Assembly (NCBI RefSeq): GCF_000010725.1
Contig: NC_013855.1
Coordinates: 1,344,501-1,408,500 of the forward strand
Source of the DNA: Azospirillum sp. B510
Lineage (GTDB): Bacteria > Pseudomonadota > Alphaproteobacteria > Azospirillales > Azospirillaceae
Reading direction: 5' to 3'
DNA: 64,000 bases
The translations under genes and the position numbers were made by a program. The notes beneath the pieces were generated by a model. It was not told the DNA's origin. It worked only from the letters and a program-made list of their open reading frames with translations, and did not search any database. This document shows positions 17,056 through 25,574 of the stretch, piece by piece (position 1 is the first letter of the stretch; each line of letters starts with the position of its first letter).

Positions 17056-17065
17056 GCGTGCCGCG

Positions 17066-19141
17066 ATGACCAAGGCCCCTTCCCTCGACGAGCTGGTCTT
17101 CTCGCTGAAGTCGTTCGCGGGTGCCATGCTGGCGCTCTATGTCGCCTTCGGCATGGGGCTGCCGCGGCCCTTCTGGGCGATGCTGACCGCCTATGTGGTG
17201 TCGAGCCCGCTGTCGGGCACCGTACGCTCCAAGGCGCTGTACCGCGTCGCCGGCACGGTCGCCGGCAGCATCGCCTCCATCATCCTGACCGTGGAGCTGG
17301 TCGAGGCGCCGGAACTGCTGTCGCTGGCGGTCGGGCTGTGGATCGGCGGCTGCCTGTTCCTCTCGCTGCTGGACCGCACGCCGCGCAGCTACGCCTTCAT
17401 GCTGGCGGGCTATACCGCCGGGCTGATCGTCTTCCCCGGCGTCGCCAGTCCCGAGGCGATCTTCGACACCGGGCTGGCCCGGGTCGAGGAGATCATTCTC
17501 GGCATCGTCTGCGCCACCGTGATCCACAGCCTGGTCCTGCCGCGCGGCATGGGGCCGGTCCTGCTCGCCAAGCTCGACGCCGCCTTGCGCGACGCCGAAC
17601 GCTGGACGCTCGACGCGCTGGAGCAAGTGGCAACCGATGCCCGCCTGCGCGACCGCCACAAGATGGCGACCGATCTGACCGAATTGCGGGTGATGACCAC
17701 CCACCTGCCCTATGACACCTCCGACCTGCGCTGGATGACGCGGCCGATGCGGGCCTTGCAGGACCGGATGGTCTATCTGCTGCCGGTGCTGACCGCCGTC
17801 CATGACCGGCTGTCGGTGCTGCGCCGGCGCGACGGCGCGCTGCCGCCGGAACTGGCGCCGGTGGTGCTGGCCGTGCATGACTGGGTCGCCGCCGGGGCCG
17901 GGGCCGATCCGGCGGAAGCCGGCCGGCTGATCGAGCGGATCGACCGGCTGGAAGCCCTGGAGTGCGGACAGGCCGCCGCCGGCTGGGAGGCGGCGACGCG
18001 GTTCAGCTTCATCCGGCGCCTGCGCTCCCTGGTGGAGATCCACCGCGATTGCCGGGAGCTGAGGGCGCACATCGCCTCGGGCGACCATGCCCTGCCGGAC
18101 CATCTCGATCCGCTGGCCCGCAAGCGGTCGCGCGGCGTCTTCCATCTGGATCCCGGCATGGCGGCCTGGTCGGGAGCGGCGGCGCTGCTGGGGATCGTCA
18201 CCATCTGCGCCTTCTGGATCCTGACCGGCTGGTCGTCGGGCTCGGCGGCGGCGATGATGGTGGCGGTCTTCACCTGCTTCTTCGCCTCGTTCGACGATCC
18301 GGTGCCCGGAATCCGGCTGTTCCTGATCTACACGCTGGCCTCGCTGCCGCTGTCGGCCTTCTATCTGCTGGTGGTGCTGCCGTCCTTCGACAGCTTTCCG
18401 ATGCTGGTGCTCTGTCTGGCGCCGACGCTGGTGGCGCTGGGCATCTTCGTCGCCCGGCCGGCGACGATGGGCAAGGCGATGGCGCTGATCTTCGGCATCG
18501 GCGGCTCGCTCAGCCTGCTCGACACCGGCAATGGCGATTTCGCCTCCTTCCTGAACAGCAGCATCGGCCAGATCGTCGGCATCGTCACCGCCATGCTGGT
18601 CACCCATATGTGCCGGTCGGTCGGTGCCGCGTGGAGCGCGCGGCGCATGCTGCACATCGGTTGGCGCGAGCTGGCCGATGTGGCGCGGATGCGCAAGGTG
18701 TCTGCCAATGACGGGTTCGAGAGCCGGATGCTCGACCGCGTCGGGCTCTTGTCCGCCCGGCTGGCCCAGGCGGGAGGGTCGGTGGATGTGGACGCCATCG
18801 ACGCCGTGCGCGATCTGAGGGTCGGGCTGAATCTGGTGGAGCTTCAACGGGCGAGGCCGGTGCTGGGGAGCGTCGGCGGGGAGGCGCTGGAACGGTTGCT
18901 CGGCGGTGTCGCCGCCCATTTCCGTGCCCTCTCCGCCAAGCGGCCCGACCCCGCGCCGACCAATCTGCTGCGGAGCATGGACGATCTTCTGGCCGTGATC
19001 GCCGCCGCCCCCCTCTGCACGGAGCGTGACCGCGCCGTGGTGGCGCTGGCCTCGCTGCGGCGCAGCCTGTTTCCGGACGTGGTCCTGGAGGCGTCGCCGT
19101 CCATCCACGAAACCATGCATCGGGAAAGGGCCCGCGCATGA
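17066..19141 (+). CDS. FUSC-family inner-membrane efflux protein (AaeB-like)
   Basis: A 691-residue membrane protein. The N-terminal hydrophobic block (about 15-165) contains RPFWAMLTAYVVSSPLSGTV, a hallmark of the fusaric-acid-resistance/AaeB family. A cytoplasmic middle region (about 170-365) and a second membrane block (about 370-520) follow. Family members export aromatic carboxylic acids with a membrane fusion protein. ATG 17066 follows the adaptor gene by 10 bases, and the stop overlaps the DUF1656 gene by ATGA, giving the common three-gene pump layout in the order adaptor-pump-small protein. Confidence 0.87.
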   Translation: MTKAPSLDELVFSLKSFAGAMLALYVAFGMGLPRPFWAMLTAYVVSSPLSGTVRSKALYRVAGTVAGSIASIILTVELVEAPELLSLAVGLWIGGCLFLSLLDRTPRSYAFMLAGYTAGLIVFPGVASPEAIFDTGLARVEEIILGIVCATVIHSLVLPRGMGPVLLAKLDAALRDAERWTLDALEQVATDARLRDRHKMATDLTELRVMTTHLPYDTSDLRWMTRPMRALQDRMVYLLPVLTAVHDRLSVLRRRDGALPPELAPVVLAVHDWVAAGAGADPAEAGRLIERIDRLEALECGQAAAGWEAATRFSFIRRLRSLVEIHRDCRELRAHIASGDHALPDHLDPLARKRSRGVFHLDPGMAAWSGAAALLGIVTICAFWILTGWSSGSAAAMMVAVFTCFFASFDDPVPGIRLFLIYTLASLPLSAFYLLVVLPSFDSFPMLVLCLAPTLVALGIFVARPATMGKAMALIFGIGGSLSLLDTGNGDFASFLNSSIGQIVGIVTAMLVTHMCRSVGAAWSARRMLHIGWRELADVARMRKVSANDGFESRMLDRVGLLSARLAQAGGSVDVDAIDAVRDLRVGLNLVELQRARPVLGSVGGEALERLLGGVAAHFRALSAKRPDPAPTNLLRSMDDLLAVIAAAPLCTERDRAVVALASLRRSLFPDVVLEASPSIHETMHRERARA

Positions 19142-19347
19142 TCGGCGATCTCGATATCTACGGACTGTTCCTGCCGCCGCTTCTGGTCCTGGCCGTGGTG
19201 GCCTGGGCGGTGTCGGCGCTGCTGCGCCGGGGCTTGCGCGCGGTCGGGGCCTATCGCTGGGTCTGGCATGCCCCGCTGTTCGACTTCGCGCTCTATGTGC
19301 TGGTGTTGAGCGGTCTCGCCGGCCTGTGGTCGGTCTGGATCGTCTGA
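19138..19347 (+). CDS. DUF1656 small membrane protein (AaeX-like)
   Basis: A 69-residue protein starting MIGDLDIYGLFLPPLL, the diagnostic start of DUF1656/AaeX, with two membrane segments (about 10-30 and 45-66). Genes of this family nearly always accompany AaeA/AaeB-type pumps, although their own role is unknown. It overlaps the pump gene stop (ATGA). Confidence 0.85.
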   Translation: MIGDLDIYGLFLPPLLVLAVVAWAVSALLRRGLRAVGAYRWVWHAPLFDFALYVLVLSGLAGLWSVWIV

Positions 19348-19392
19348 AATCCTCCAACACCGCGGGTGGCGCGGCATGCTAATCTATCCGGC

Positions 19393-20751
19393 ATGATCGC
19401 CCCCCTGTCTCATCCCTTCGCCAATCCCGGCATGACACCCGATGCCGACGCCGAGAGCGCCTGGATCGAGGTCATCCGCAAGATGGACGAGACCTACGCC
19501 AATCTCGTGACGCAGCAGGTGGAGCTCGAGCGCAAGAACGCCGAGCTGGAGGAGGCGCAAGCCTTCATCGCCAGCGTCCTGGGCTCTATGACCGACGTCC
19601 TGATCGCCTGCGACCGTGATGGCCGGATCGAACAGACCAACCCGGCGGCGGAACGGGCGCTGGGCTGTAGCGGGCGCGAGGCGACGGGGCGTCCGCTGCG
19701 CGATTTCCTCGATCCCGCATCGCACCCCGCCTTCACCCGCTTGTGTGGTGCCGCGCTTCAGCGCGAGGAGGTCAGCGATGTGGAGCTGTCGCTGCTCGGT
19801 CCCGCCGGCCCCTTCCCGGTCGCGGTCAACAGCACGGTGCGCTACGACCAGCGCGGCCACGCCATCGGGCTGGTGCTGGTCGGGCGGCCGGTGGGGGAGC
19901 TTCGCCGCGCCTACCGCGACCTCGCCGCCGCCCATGAAGGGCTGAAGCGGACCCAGCAGCAGCTGGTCCAGTCGGAAAAGATGGCCTCGCTCGGCCGGCT
20001 GGTCGCCGGTGTGGCCCATGAGCTGAACAACCCGATCTCCTTCGTCTACGGCAACGCCCATGCCATGCGCCGCTATGTCGAGCGGATGACCGCCTATCTC
20101 GACCATGTGCATGCCGGTGCGGCGGCGGCGGAGCTTGCGGCCCTGCGCAAGGAATTGCGCATCGACCGCGCCCGCGCCGACGCCGCGGCGACACTCGACG
20201 GCATGCTGGAGGGAACGGAGCGGGTACGCGACATCGTGGCGGAGCTGCGCCGCTTCTCGTCGGAACAGAAGCACGCGTCGGAACGCTTCGATCTGACCGC
20301 GCTGCTGCGCTCCGCCGTCGCCTGGGTCGCCAAGGCGCAGATGCCGGATCTGACCGTCATCTTCGATCTGCCCGATACGCTGGACATCGCCGGCCATCCC
20401 GGCCACCTGCATCAGGTCGCGATGAATCTGGTCCAGAACGCCATCGACGCCATGGCCGGCGCCGCGGTCAGGCGGCTGGAGCTGCATGGACGGGAGGAGG
20501 CGGGGACGGTGGTCGTCACCATCCGCGACAGCGGCCATGGCATTCCCGAGCCGATCCTGGGCCGCGTCTTCGATCCCTTCTTCACCACCAAGCCGGTCGG
20601 CAAGGGCACCGGGCTCGGCCTGTCGATCAGCTACCAGCTGGTGCATGACCATGGCGGCACCCTGGCCGCCGCGAACCATGCCGAGGGTGGAGCATTGTTC
20701 ACCCTGACCCTGCCGGCCGCCGCCGGCCGCCGAGATGGAGGTGGGCCATGA
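19393..20751 (+). CDS. hupT: Hydrogen-responsive sensor histidine kinase HupT
   Basis: A 452-residue soluble kinase. An N-terminal coiled coil (about 20-60), a PAS domain (about 60-175), an H-box with His209 in [12 protein letters not shown], and an ATPase domain with [18 protein letters not shown] and GTGLGLS. HupT phosphorylates a NtrC-type regulator (HupR) according to hydrogen signals from HupUV, and hupU overlaps its stop by ATGA. There are no membrane segments. The start is uncertain: GTG 19366 would add nine residues and ATG 19432 would remove 13. No hupR gene is in the window. Confidence 0.87.
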   Translation: MIAPLSHPFANPGMTPDADAESAWIEVIRKMDETYANLVTQQVELERKNAELEEAQAFIASVLGSMTDVLIACDRDGRIEQTNPAAERALGCSGREATGRPLRDFLDPASHPAFTRLCGAALQREEVSDVELSLLGPAGPFPVAVNSTVRYDQRGHAIGLVLVGRPVGELRRAYRDLAAAHEGLKRTQQQLVQSEKMASLGRLVAGVAHELNNPISFVYGNAHAMRRYVERMTAYLDHVHAGAAAAELAALRKELRIDRARADAAATLDGMLEGTERVRDIVAELRRFSSEQKHASERFDLTALLRSAVAWVAKAQMPDLTVIFDLPDTLDIAGHPGHLHQVAMNLVQNAIDAMAGAAVRRLELHGREEAGTVVVTIRDSGHGIPEPILGRVFDPFFTTKPVGKGTGLGLSISYQLVHDHGGTLAAANHAEGGALFTLTLPAAAGRRDGGGP

Positions 20752-21758
20752 GAGACCGTCCCCTGTCCGTGCTCTGGCTGCAATCGGGGGGCTGCGGCGG
20801 TTGCACCATGTCGCTGCTTTGCGCCGAATCCCCGGATCTGCCGACGCTGCTGGAGACCGCCGGCATCCGTCTGCTCTGGCATCCCAGCCTGTCGGAGGAG
20901 ACGGGAGCGGAGGCGGTGGCGCTGTTCGCGCGCCTCCTGGCGGGGGAGGAGCCGCTGGACGTGCTGTGCGTGGAAGGATCGCTTCTGCGCGGGCCGAACG
21001 GCACCGGGCGCTTCCATGTGCTGGCGGGGACCGGGCGGCCGACCATCGATTGGGTGCGTGATCTGGCCGCCGTCGCCGGCACGGTGGTTGCCGTCGGCAC
21101 CTGCGCCGCCTTCGGCGGCATCACCGCCGGGGGCGAGAACATCGCCGACGCCTGTGGCCTGCACTATGACGGCACGCGGCCCGGCGGGGCGCTGGGACGG
21201 GAGTTCCGGGCACGCGGCGGCTTGCCGGTGATCAATGTCGCCGGTTGCCCGACCCATCCGAACTGGGTGACGGAGACGCTGATGCTGCTGGCGGAAGGCG
21301 CGCTTTCCGCCAATGACCTCGATGTGTATCAGCGCCCGCGCTTCTACGCCGACCATCTGGTTCATCACGGCTGCCCGCGCAACGAATATTACGAATACAA
21401 GGCCAGCGCGGAAAAACCGTCGGATCTCGGCTGCCTGATGGAGCATATGGGTTGTCTCGGCACCCAGGCCCATGCCGACTGCAACACCCGCCTGTGGAAC
21501 GGCGAGGGATCCTGCACCCGCGGCGGCTATGCCTGCATCAACTGCACCGCGCCGGGCTTCGAGGAGCCGGGGCATGCCTTCCAGCAGACGCCGAAATTCG
21601 CCGGCATTCCCATCGGCCTTCCCACCGACATGCCCAAGGCGTGGTTCGTCGCGCTGGCCTCCCTCGCCAAGGCGGCGACGCCGGAGCGGGTGCGCCGCAA
21701 CGCCGCCGCCGACCGCATCGTCGTCGCCCCGACCGTCCGGCCTCCACGGAAAGGTTGA
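20748..21758 (+). CDS. hupU: Regulatory [NiFe] hydrogenase small subunit HupU
   Basis: A 336-residue iron-sulfur subunit of the cytoplasmic hydrogen sensor (HupU/HoxB). Cluster ligands sit in GGCGGC, VGTCAAFGG, GCPTHPNW, HHGCPR, LGCLMEHMGC, ADCNTR, GSCTRGGYACINC and TAPGFEEPGHAF. It lacks the twin-arginine signal of energy-generating small subunits, as expected for a sensor. ATG 20748 overlaps the hupT stop, and hupV follows after four bases. It works with HupV to detect H2 and control hydrogenase genes, which are not in this window. Confidence 0.92.
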   Translation: MRDRPLSVLWLQSGGCGGCTMSLLCAESPDLPTLLETAGIRLLWHPSLSEETGAEAVALFARLLAGEEPLDVLCVEGSLLRGPNGTGRFHVLAGTGRPTIDWVRDLAAVAGTVVAVGTCAAFGGITAGGENIADACGLHYDGTRPGGALGREFRARGGLPVINVAGCPTHPNWVTETLMLLAEGALSANDLDVYQRPRFYADHLVHHGCPRNEYYEYKASAEKPSDLGCLMEHMGCLGTQAHADCNTRLWNGEGSCTRGGYACINCTAPGFEEPGHAFQQTPKFAGIPIGLPTDMPKAWFVALASLAKAATPERVRRNAAADRIVVAPTVRPPRKG

Positions 21759-21762
21759 CGCG

Positions 21763-23226
21763 GTGAACGAAGCCCCCAATCGCCGCCTGATCGTCGGCCC
21801 GTTCAATCGCGTCGAGGGCGATCTTGAGATCCGGCTGGAAATCTCCGGCGCGAGGGTTTCGGCCGCCTATGTGAACGCGCCGCTGTTCCGCGGGTTCGAA
21901 CGCATTCTGGAGGGGCGCGACCCGATGGATGCGCTGGTGGTGGCCCCGCGAATCTGCGGCATCTGCTCCGTCTCGCAAAGTCATGCGGCGGCGCTTGCGC
22001 TGGCCGGTGCGATGGGGGTGGAGATCCCGCGAAACGGCCTGTTGGCCACCAACCTGATGACGGCGACCGAGACTGTCGCCGACCATCTGACCCATTTCCA
22101 TCTGTTCTTCATGCCCGACTTCGCCCGGCCCGCCTATCGGGCGCGGCCTTGGTTCGACCGGGCGGAGGCGCGCTTGAAAGCGGGCCAGGGCAGCGCCGTG
22201 CGTGGTGCCACCGCGGCACGGGCGGCGCTGTTCCATGTGCTTGGCATTCTCGGCGGCAAGTGGCCGCATACGCTGACTCTCCAGCCCGGCGGCGTCACCC
22301 GGGCGATCGATGGGCGCGACCGGGTGCGGCTGCTCGCCACCATCCGCGGCTTCCGCCGGTTCCTGGAGGACAGCCTGTTCGGCGCACCGCTGGCCCGCGT
22401 GCTGGCGCTTGCCGAGCCCGAGGAATTGGAGCGCTGGCGCCTGTCCGGCCCGGCCGGGGATTTCCGGCTGTTTCTCGAAATCGCCGAGGATCTGGACCTC
22501 GCCCATCTCGGCCGCGCCTATGGCCGCTTCCTCAGCCATGGCGCCTATGCCGGTCCGGAGGGCGGACATCTCTACCGTCGCGGCACCTTCGCCGACGGGC
22601 GGGATGCTCCCTTCGACCCGGACCTTGTGGCGGAGCATCACCGTTTCAGCCGCATGGCCGGGCAGGACCGGCCGCACCCGCCCTTCGCCGGCTCGACCGT
22701 GCCGGATGGGCTGGACGAGATCGGCTACAGCTGGTGCAAGGCGCCGCGGCTGGCCGGTCTGCCCTATGAGACGGGGGCGATCGCCCGGCAACTCGTCAAT
22801 GGCGATCCGCTGATCCGGGCGCTGGTGGCGCGGGATGGCGGATCGGTCCGCAGCCGCGTCGTCGCCCGCCTGCTGGAGCTGGCACGGACCACCGACGCGA
22901 TGGAGGGCTGGCTGCGCGCCGTCGAGCCGGCCGCTCCCTGGTGCGTCTCGGCGGAGGTTCCGGACCATGCCGAGGCGGTGGGGCTGACGGAAGCGGCGCG
23001 CGGGGCCCTCGGCCATTGGCTGAAGCTGGAGCGCGGTCGCATCGCCGGCTACCAGATCATCGCCCCGACCACCTGGAATTTTTCACCGCGTGATCTTCAC
23101 GATGTTCCAGGCCCGCTGGAACAGGCCCTGGTCGGCGCCCCGGTCCAGGAGGGAGAACCGACCCCGCTGTCGGTACAGCACATCGTCCGGTCCTTCGATC
23201 CGTGCATGGTATGCACGGTGCATTGA
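21763..23226 (+). CDS. hupV: Regulatory [NiFe] hydrogenase large subunit HupV
   Basis: A 487-residue NiFe-site subunit. The N-terminal ligand pair is RICGICSVSQSHA and the C-terminal pair DPCMVC. The protein ends at CTVH with no cleavable extension, the mark of HupV/HoxC sensors that skip the maturation protease. The start is GTG 21763 with AAGG upstream; a longer open frame begins inside hupU and is not coding. The gene is complete, but the IS1380 element begins 45 bases after its stop, so any downstream hup genes have been separated from it. Confidence 0.92.
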   Translation: MNEAPNRRLIVGPFNRVEGDLEIRLEISGARVSAAYVNAPLFRGFERILEGRDPMDALVVAPRICGICSVSQSHAAALALAGAMGVEIPRNGLLATNLMTATETVADHLTHFHLFFMPDFARPAYRARPWFDRAEARLKAGQGSAVRGATAARAALFHVLGILGGKWPHTLTLQPGGVTRAIDGRDRVRLLATIRGFRRFLEDSLFGAPLARVLALAEPEELERWRLSGPAGDFRLFLEIAEDLDLAHLGRAYGRFLSHGAYAGPEGGHLYRRGTFADGRDAPFDPDLVAEHHRFSRMAGQDRPHPPFAGSTVPDGLDEIGYSWCKAPRLAGLPYETGAIARQLVNGDPLIRALVARDGGSVRSRVVARLLELARTTDAMEGWLRAVEPAAPWCVSAEVPDHAEAVGLTEAARGALGHWLKLERGRIAGYQIIAPTTWNFSPRDLHDVPGPLEQALVGAPVQEGEPTPLSVQHIVRSFDPCMVCTVH

Positions 23227-23266
23227 AGGAATATTACCCCCTCCTCCGAATCGGTGGACATCTCTG

Positions 23267-24887
23267 CTAGCCGCCTTTATTCACCAGGGTGGCGAGCGGT
23301 CTGGTCGCCGCGTTGAGATGATCAACGTTGGGCTGTATGGGCGCGCGTCGTCGGCCGCCGCGCTGACGGCGGCGTGACGGTGTCGGAGTTGGTGGTGGAG
23401 GGGATTGGGTGACGGCTGGGGCACGCTGCCCCGGTGCTCAGCAGATGAGCCGGGGCATGCGGCCGAGGGCGAGGTGGATGATCGCCTGATCAGGCGCGCT
23501 GGTCGGCAGGTGCACCTTGATCTGCGTCTTCATCTCCACGATACGCGCGGCGGTCTTCACCAAGCGCAGCCGCAAGGTGTCGAATTGCACCGTGCGCCAG
23601 CGGGAGCGTTTCGGCATCAGCGAGCGCAGGCTCCACAGCAGCCAGTACGCCCCGGCGTGCAGGAACAGGCGGAACTGGTTGGCCGTCGCCTTGGTGCAGG
23701 AGGTCCGGTCTGCGGCAAGGTGGGATTTCCAGGCTTTTATATGATTTTCCGCCTGTCCCCTCGCGCAATACAGGCCGGCATACAGCCAGCGACCCGTGCC
23801 GTGGCGTAGGTTGGTGACGATGAAGCGGCTGTCGGTGCCCTGGTCTCCTGCCTCGACGCGCGCGACGATGCGGCGGACCCGGCTCCAGGTGCTGGCCCCG
23901 TCATAGAATTCCTTGAAGCGGCGCACCTTGTCGGCTCCGGGCATGGCCTGGAAGCGCGCCGCGGTGCTGGCCTCCAGCGTGGTGACGTGACGGCGCAGTG
24001 TGCTGCTGGTCGGCAGACCGAGCACGTAGTCGAGCCCCTCCGCCTCGCACCAGTCCAGCACCTCCGGGCAGGCGTAATGGCCGTCGGCGCGCAGCAGGAT
24101 CTCGGTCTTGGGCCAGTTTGCCCGAATGGCGCGGAGCAGGCGACGCAGGAAGGTCCGGATCTCCGTCCCCTTGGGCCGCTTGGCTGGGCGCAGCACAGCG
24201 GTGACAAAGCGGCCGTTGCCGTCGAAGACAACGATGGGCTGGAAGCCGTACTCGTCATAATGGGCGTTGAACAGGCGCAACTGCTGACCGCCATGCACCG
24301 TGTCGAAGGTGTCGTCTACATCCAGCACGATGCGCTTGGGCACCTGGCGAAAGGACGCGCAGTAGAGATCGACCATGGCTCGGCCCATGCGCAGCAGTGC
24401 GCGGGTATCCGGCAGGTTCTCCAGGCGCGAGATGGTGGCTTGCGAGCAAAGGTCACGCTCGGACGGCAGGCGTTCCAGGGCCATCTTGAACAGCGGGTCG
24501 GAGCGTAGGCTGCCGGCGTCGTTGCCGTCCTCGTAGCCCGCCGCGATGGCCAGCAGGCGAAAGCCGATGATGTCGGCCAGCGAATGCACGGTGCGCGTTG
24601 GATCGCGCGGGTCCTCAATACAGGCGGCCAGCCGATCGGCAATCCGCAGCCGCTTCGCCACCTCCCGCAGCACCAGCAGCCCGCCATCGGAGGACAGGCG
24701 GCCGCCATCAAAGCGCCCGATCACCGGCTTTCCAGCAACGGGTGACAGGCCGGGCAGCGGCAGGGTATGATCAACCATGGCGGGTGGGCGCTCCGGAAAC
24801 GGCAGGAGTTGGCGTCAGCACCCAAATCCTACGGCCGCTCAACGGATGCCGCTACACCCGCCAACCCTCATGAATTTTCCCGGCTAG
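23267..24887 (-). mobile_element. IS1380-family element, copy 1, with CTAG target duplication
   Basis: The element itself is 23271-24883 (1,613 bases). CTAG stands directly on both sides (23267-23270 and 24884-24887), a 4-base target duplication. The ends are imperfect inverted repeats: CCGGGAAAATTCATGAGGGT at the transposase-start end and CCGCCTTTATTCACCAGGGT at the other. It matches copy 2 at 28127-29739 in length and nearly in sequence; one visible difference is G at 24851 against the complement of T at 28159. It lies 45 bases after hupV. Confidence 0.9.
23438..24778 (-). CDS. IS1380-family transposase, copy 1
   Basis: A 446-residue, intact DDE transposase. N-terminal GRFDGGRLSSDGGLLVLREV is the usual IS1380 opening. 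The first catalytic Asp is in LDVDDTFDTVHG, the second in LRADGHYACPEV, and the last acidic residue in CARGQAENHIKAWK. The C-terminal KATANQFRLFLHAGAYWLLW is also typical. ATG 24778. The protein is identical to the copy at 28232-29572, so duplication is recent and the element may still move. Confidence 0.92.
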   Translation of the reverse strand: MVDHTLPLPGLSPVAGKPVIGRFDGGRLSSDGGLLVLREVAKRLRIADRLAACIEDPRDPTRTVHSLADIIGFRLLAIAAGYEDGNDAGSLRSDPLFKMALERLPSERDLCSQATISRLENLPDTRALLRMGRAMVDLYCASFRQVPKRIVLDVDDTFDTVHGGQQLRLFNAHYDEYGFQPIVVFDGNGRFVTAVLRPAKRPKGTEIRTFLRRLLRAIRANWPKTEILLRADGHYACPEVLDWCEAEGLDYVLGLPTSSTLRRHVTTLEASTAARFQAMPGADKVRRFKEFYDGASTWSRVRRIVARVEAGDQGTDSRFIVTNLRHGTGRWLYAGLYCARGQAENHIKAWKSHLAADRTSCTKATANQFRLFLHAGAYWLLWSLRSLMPKRSRWRTVQFDTLRLRLVKTAARIVEMKTQIKVHLPTSAPDQAIIHLALGRMPRLIC

Positions 24888-24893
24888 TACTAA
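24885..24893 (+). repeat. Direct repeat TAGTACTAA, left copy
   Basis: The 9-base sequence TAGTACTAA recurs at 27492-27500. The two copies bracket the IS701 remnant, the short IS21-like element and the ISL3 element. Each overlaps a stop codon: that of the IS701 fragment here and that of hxlR on the right. It may be a target duplication or a recombination scar. Confidence 0.45.
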
Positions 24894-25382
24894 AGCCGGT
24901 CTTTATCGGTTTGCGTGCGGCGTCTCCAATGGGATCGTCGCGCCCGCTGCTGATGGCGTCTTCGCCAGAGAGACCAAGCGATAACGGCGGCGCGGTCTGG
25001 CTGCGTCCAAGCCACGAGATGGTGAAGCAGGCGGCGAATTTCCGGCACGGTCAGCGGAAGAAGGTCGGCGGCGAGATCGAGCGGGTCCTCTCCCCCGATG
25101 GCCGCCTTGCGCAAGACGGTGAGAAAGGCGAAAGCCAGCATGGCCAGGGTGATGTGGCGGTGCCAGCCGGTCCAGGACCGCACCTCGTACTGGTCGAGCC
25201 CGACCTCGCCCTTGGCTATCTCGAAGGCGGACTCGATGGTCCAGCGCGTCCCGGCCACGCGCGCCAGATCCTTCAGCGTGGCCTCGGGCGGGGCGCAGGT
25301 CAGGTAAAAGGTCAAATCGCCGTCGGTCGGACGGCGGCGGATCAGCAGCCCCTTGCGCCAGCCCTCCGGGGCGGCTCCGCGG
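24890..25382 (-). pseudogene. IS701-family transposase remnant, C-terminal part
   Basis: About 160 C-terminal residues of an IS701-family transposase remain, with GWRKGLLIRRRPTDGDLTFY, then RWTIESAFEIAKGEVGLDQY and WTGWHRHITLAMLAFAF, the C-terminal DDE block of that family. Homology begins at 25382, exactly at the edge of the short IS21-like element, where an in-frame TGA also occurs. The N-terminal half is not found on the other side of that element. The 3' end, at TAG 24890, lies seven bases from IS1380 copy 1. Confidence 0.75.
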
Positions 25383-25574
25383 TGTCAGGCGACACCTGGA
25401 ACTGCCCCCCTGGCGACATGAAGGCCGCCCCCCGGTTGCCCCGGTGGGCCCACAGGCTTGATCCTCCTCGGGCTGGAAAATTGCCCGCCGGATCAAGCCT
25501 ATGGACTGGGACAACCTGAAGCCCACGCTGCGGCAATGACGGCAGAGGGGGCAGCGCTCGTGTCGCCAAGGGGG

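Noticed and set aside
21472-21762. N-terminal extension of hupV into hupU
   Set aside because: The extension is arginine- and serine-rich shadow of hupU. HupV family sequence begins at GTG 21763, right after the hupU stop.
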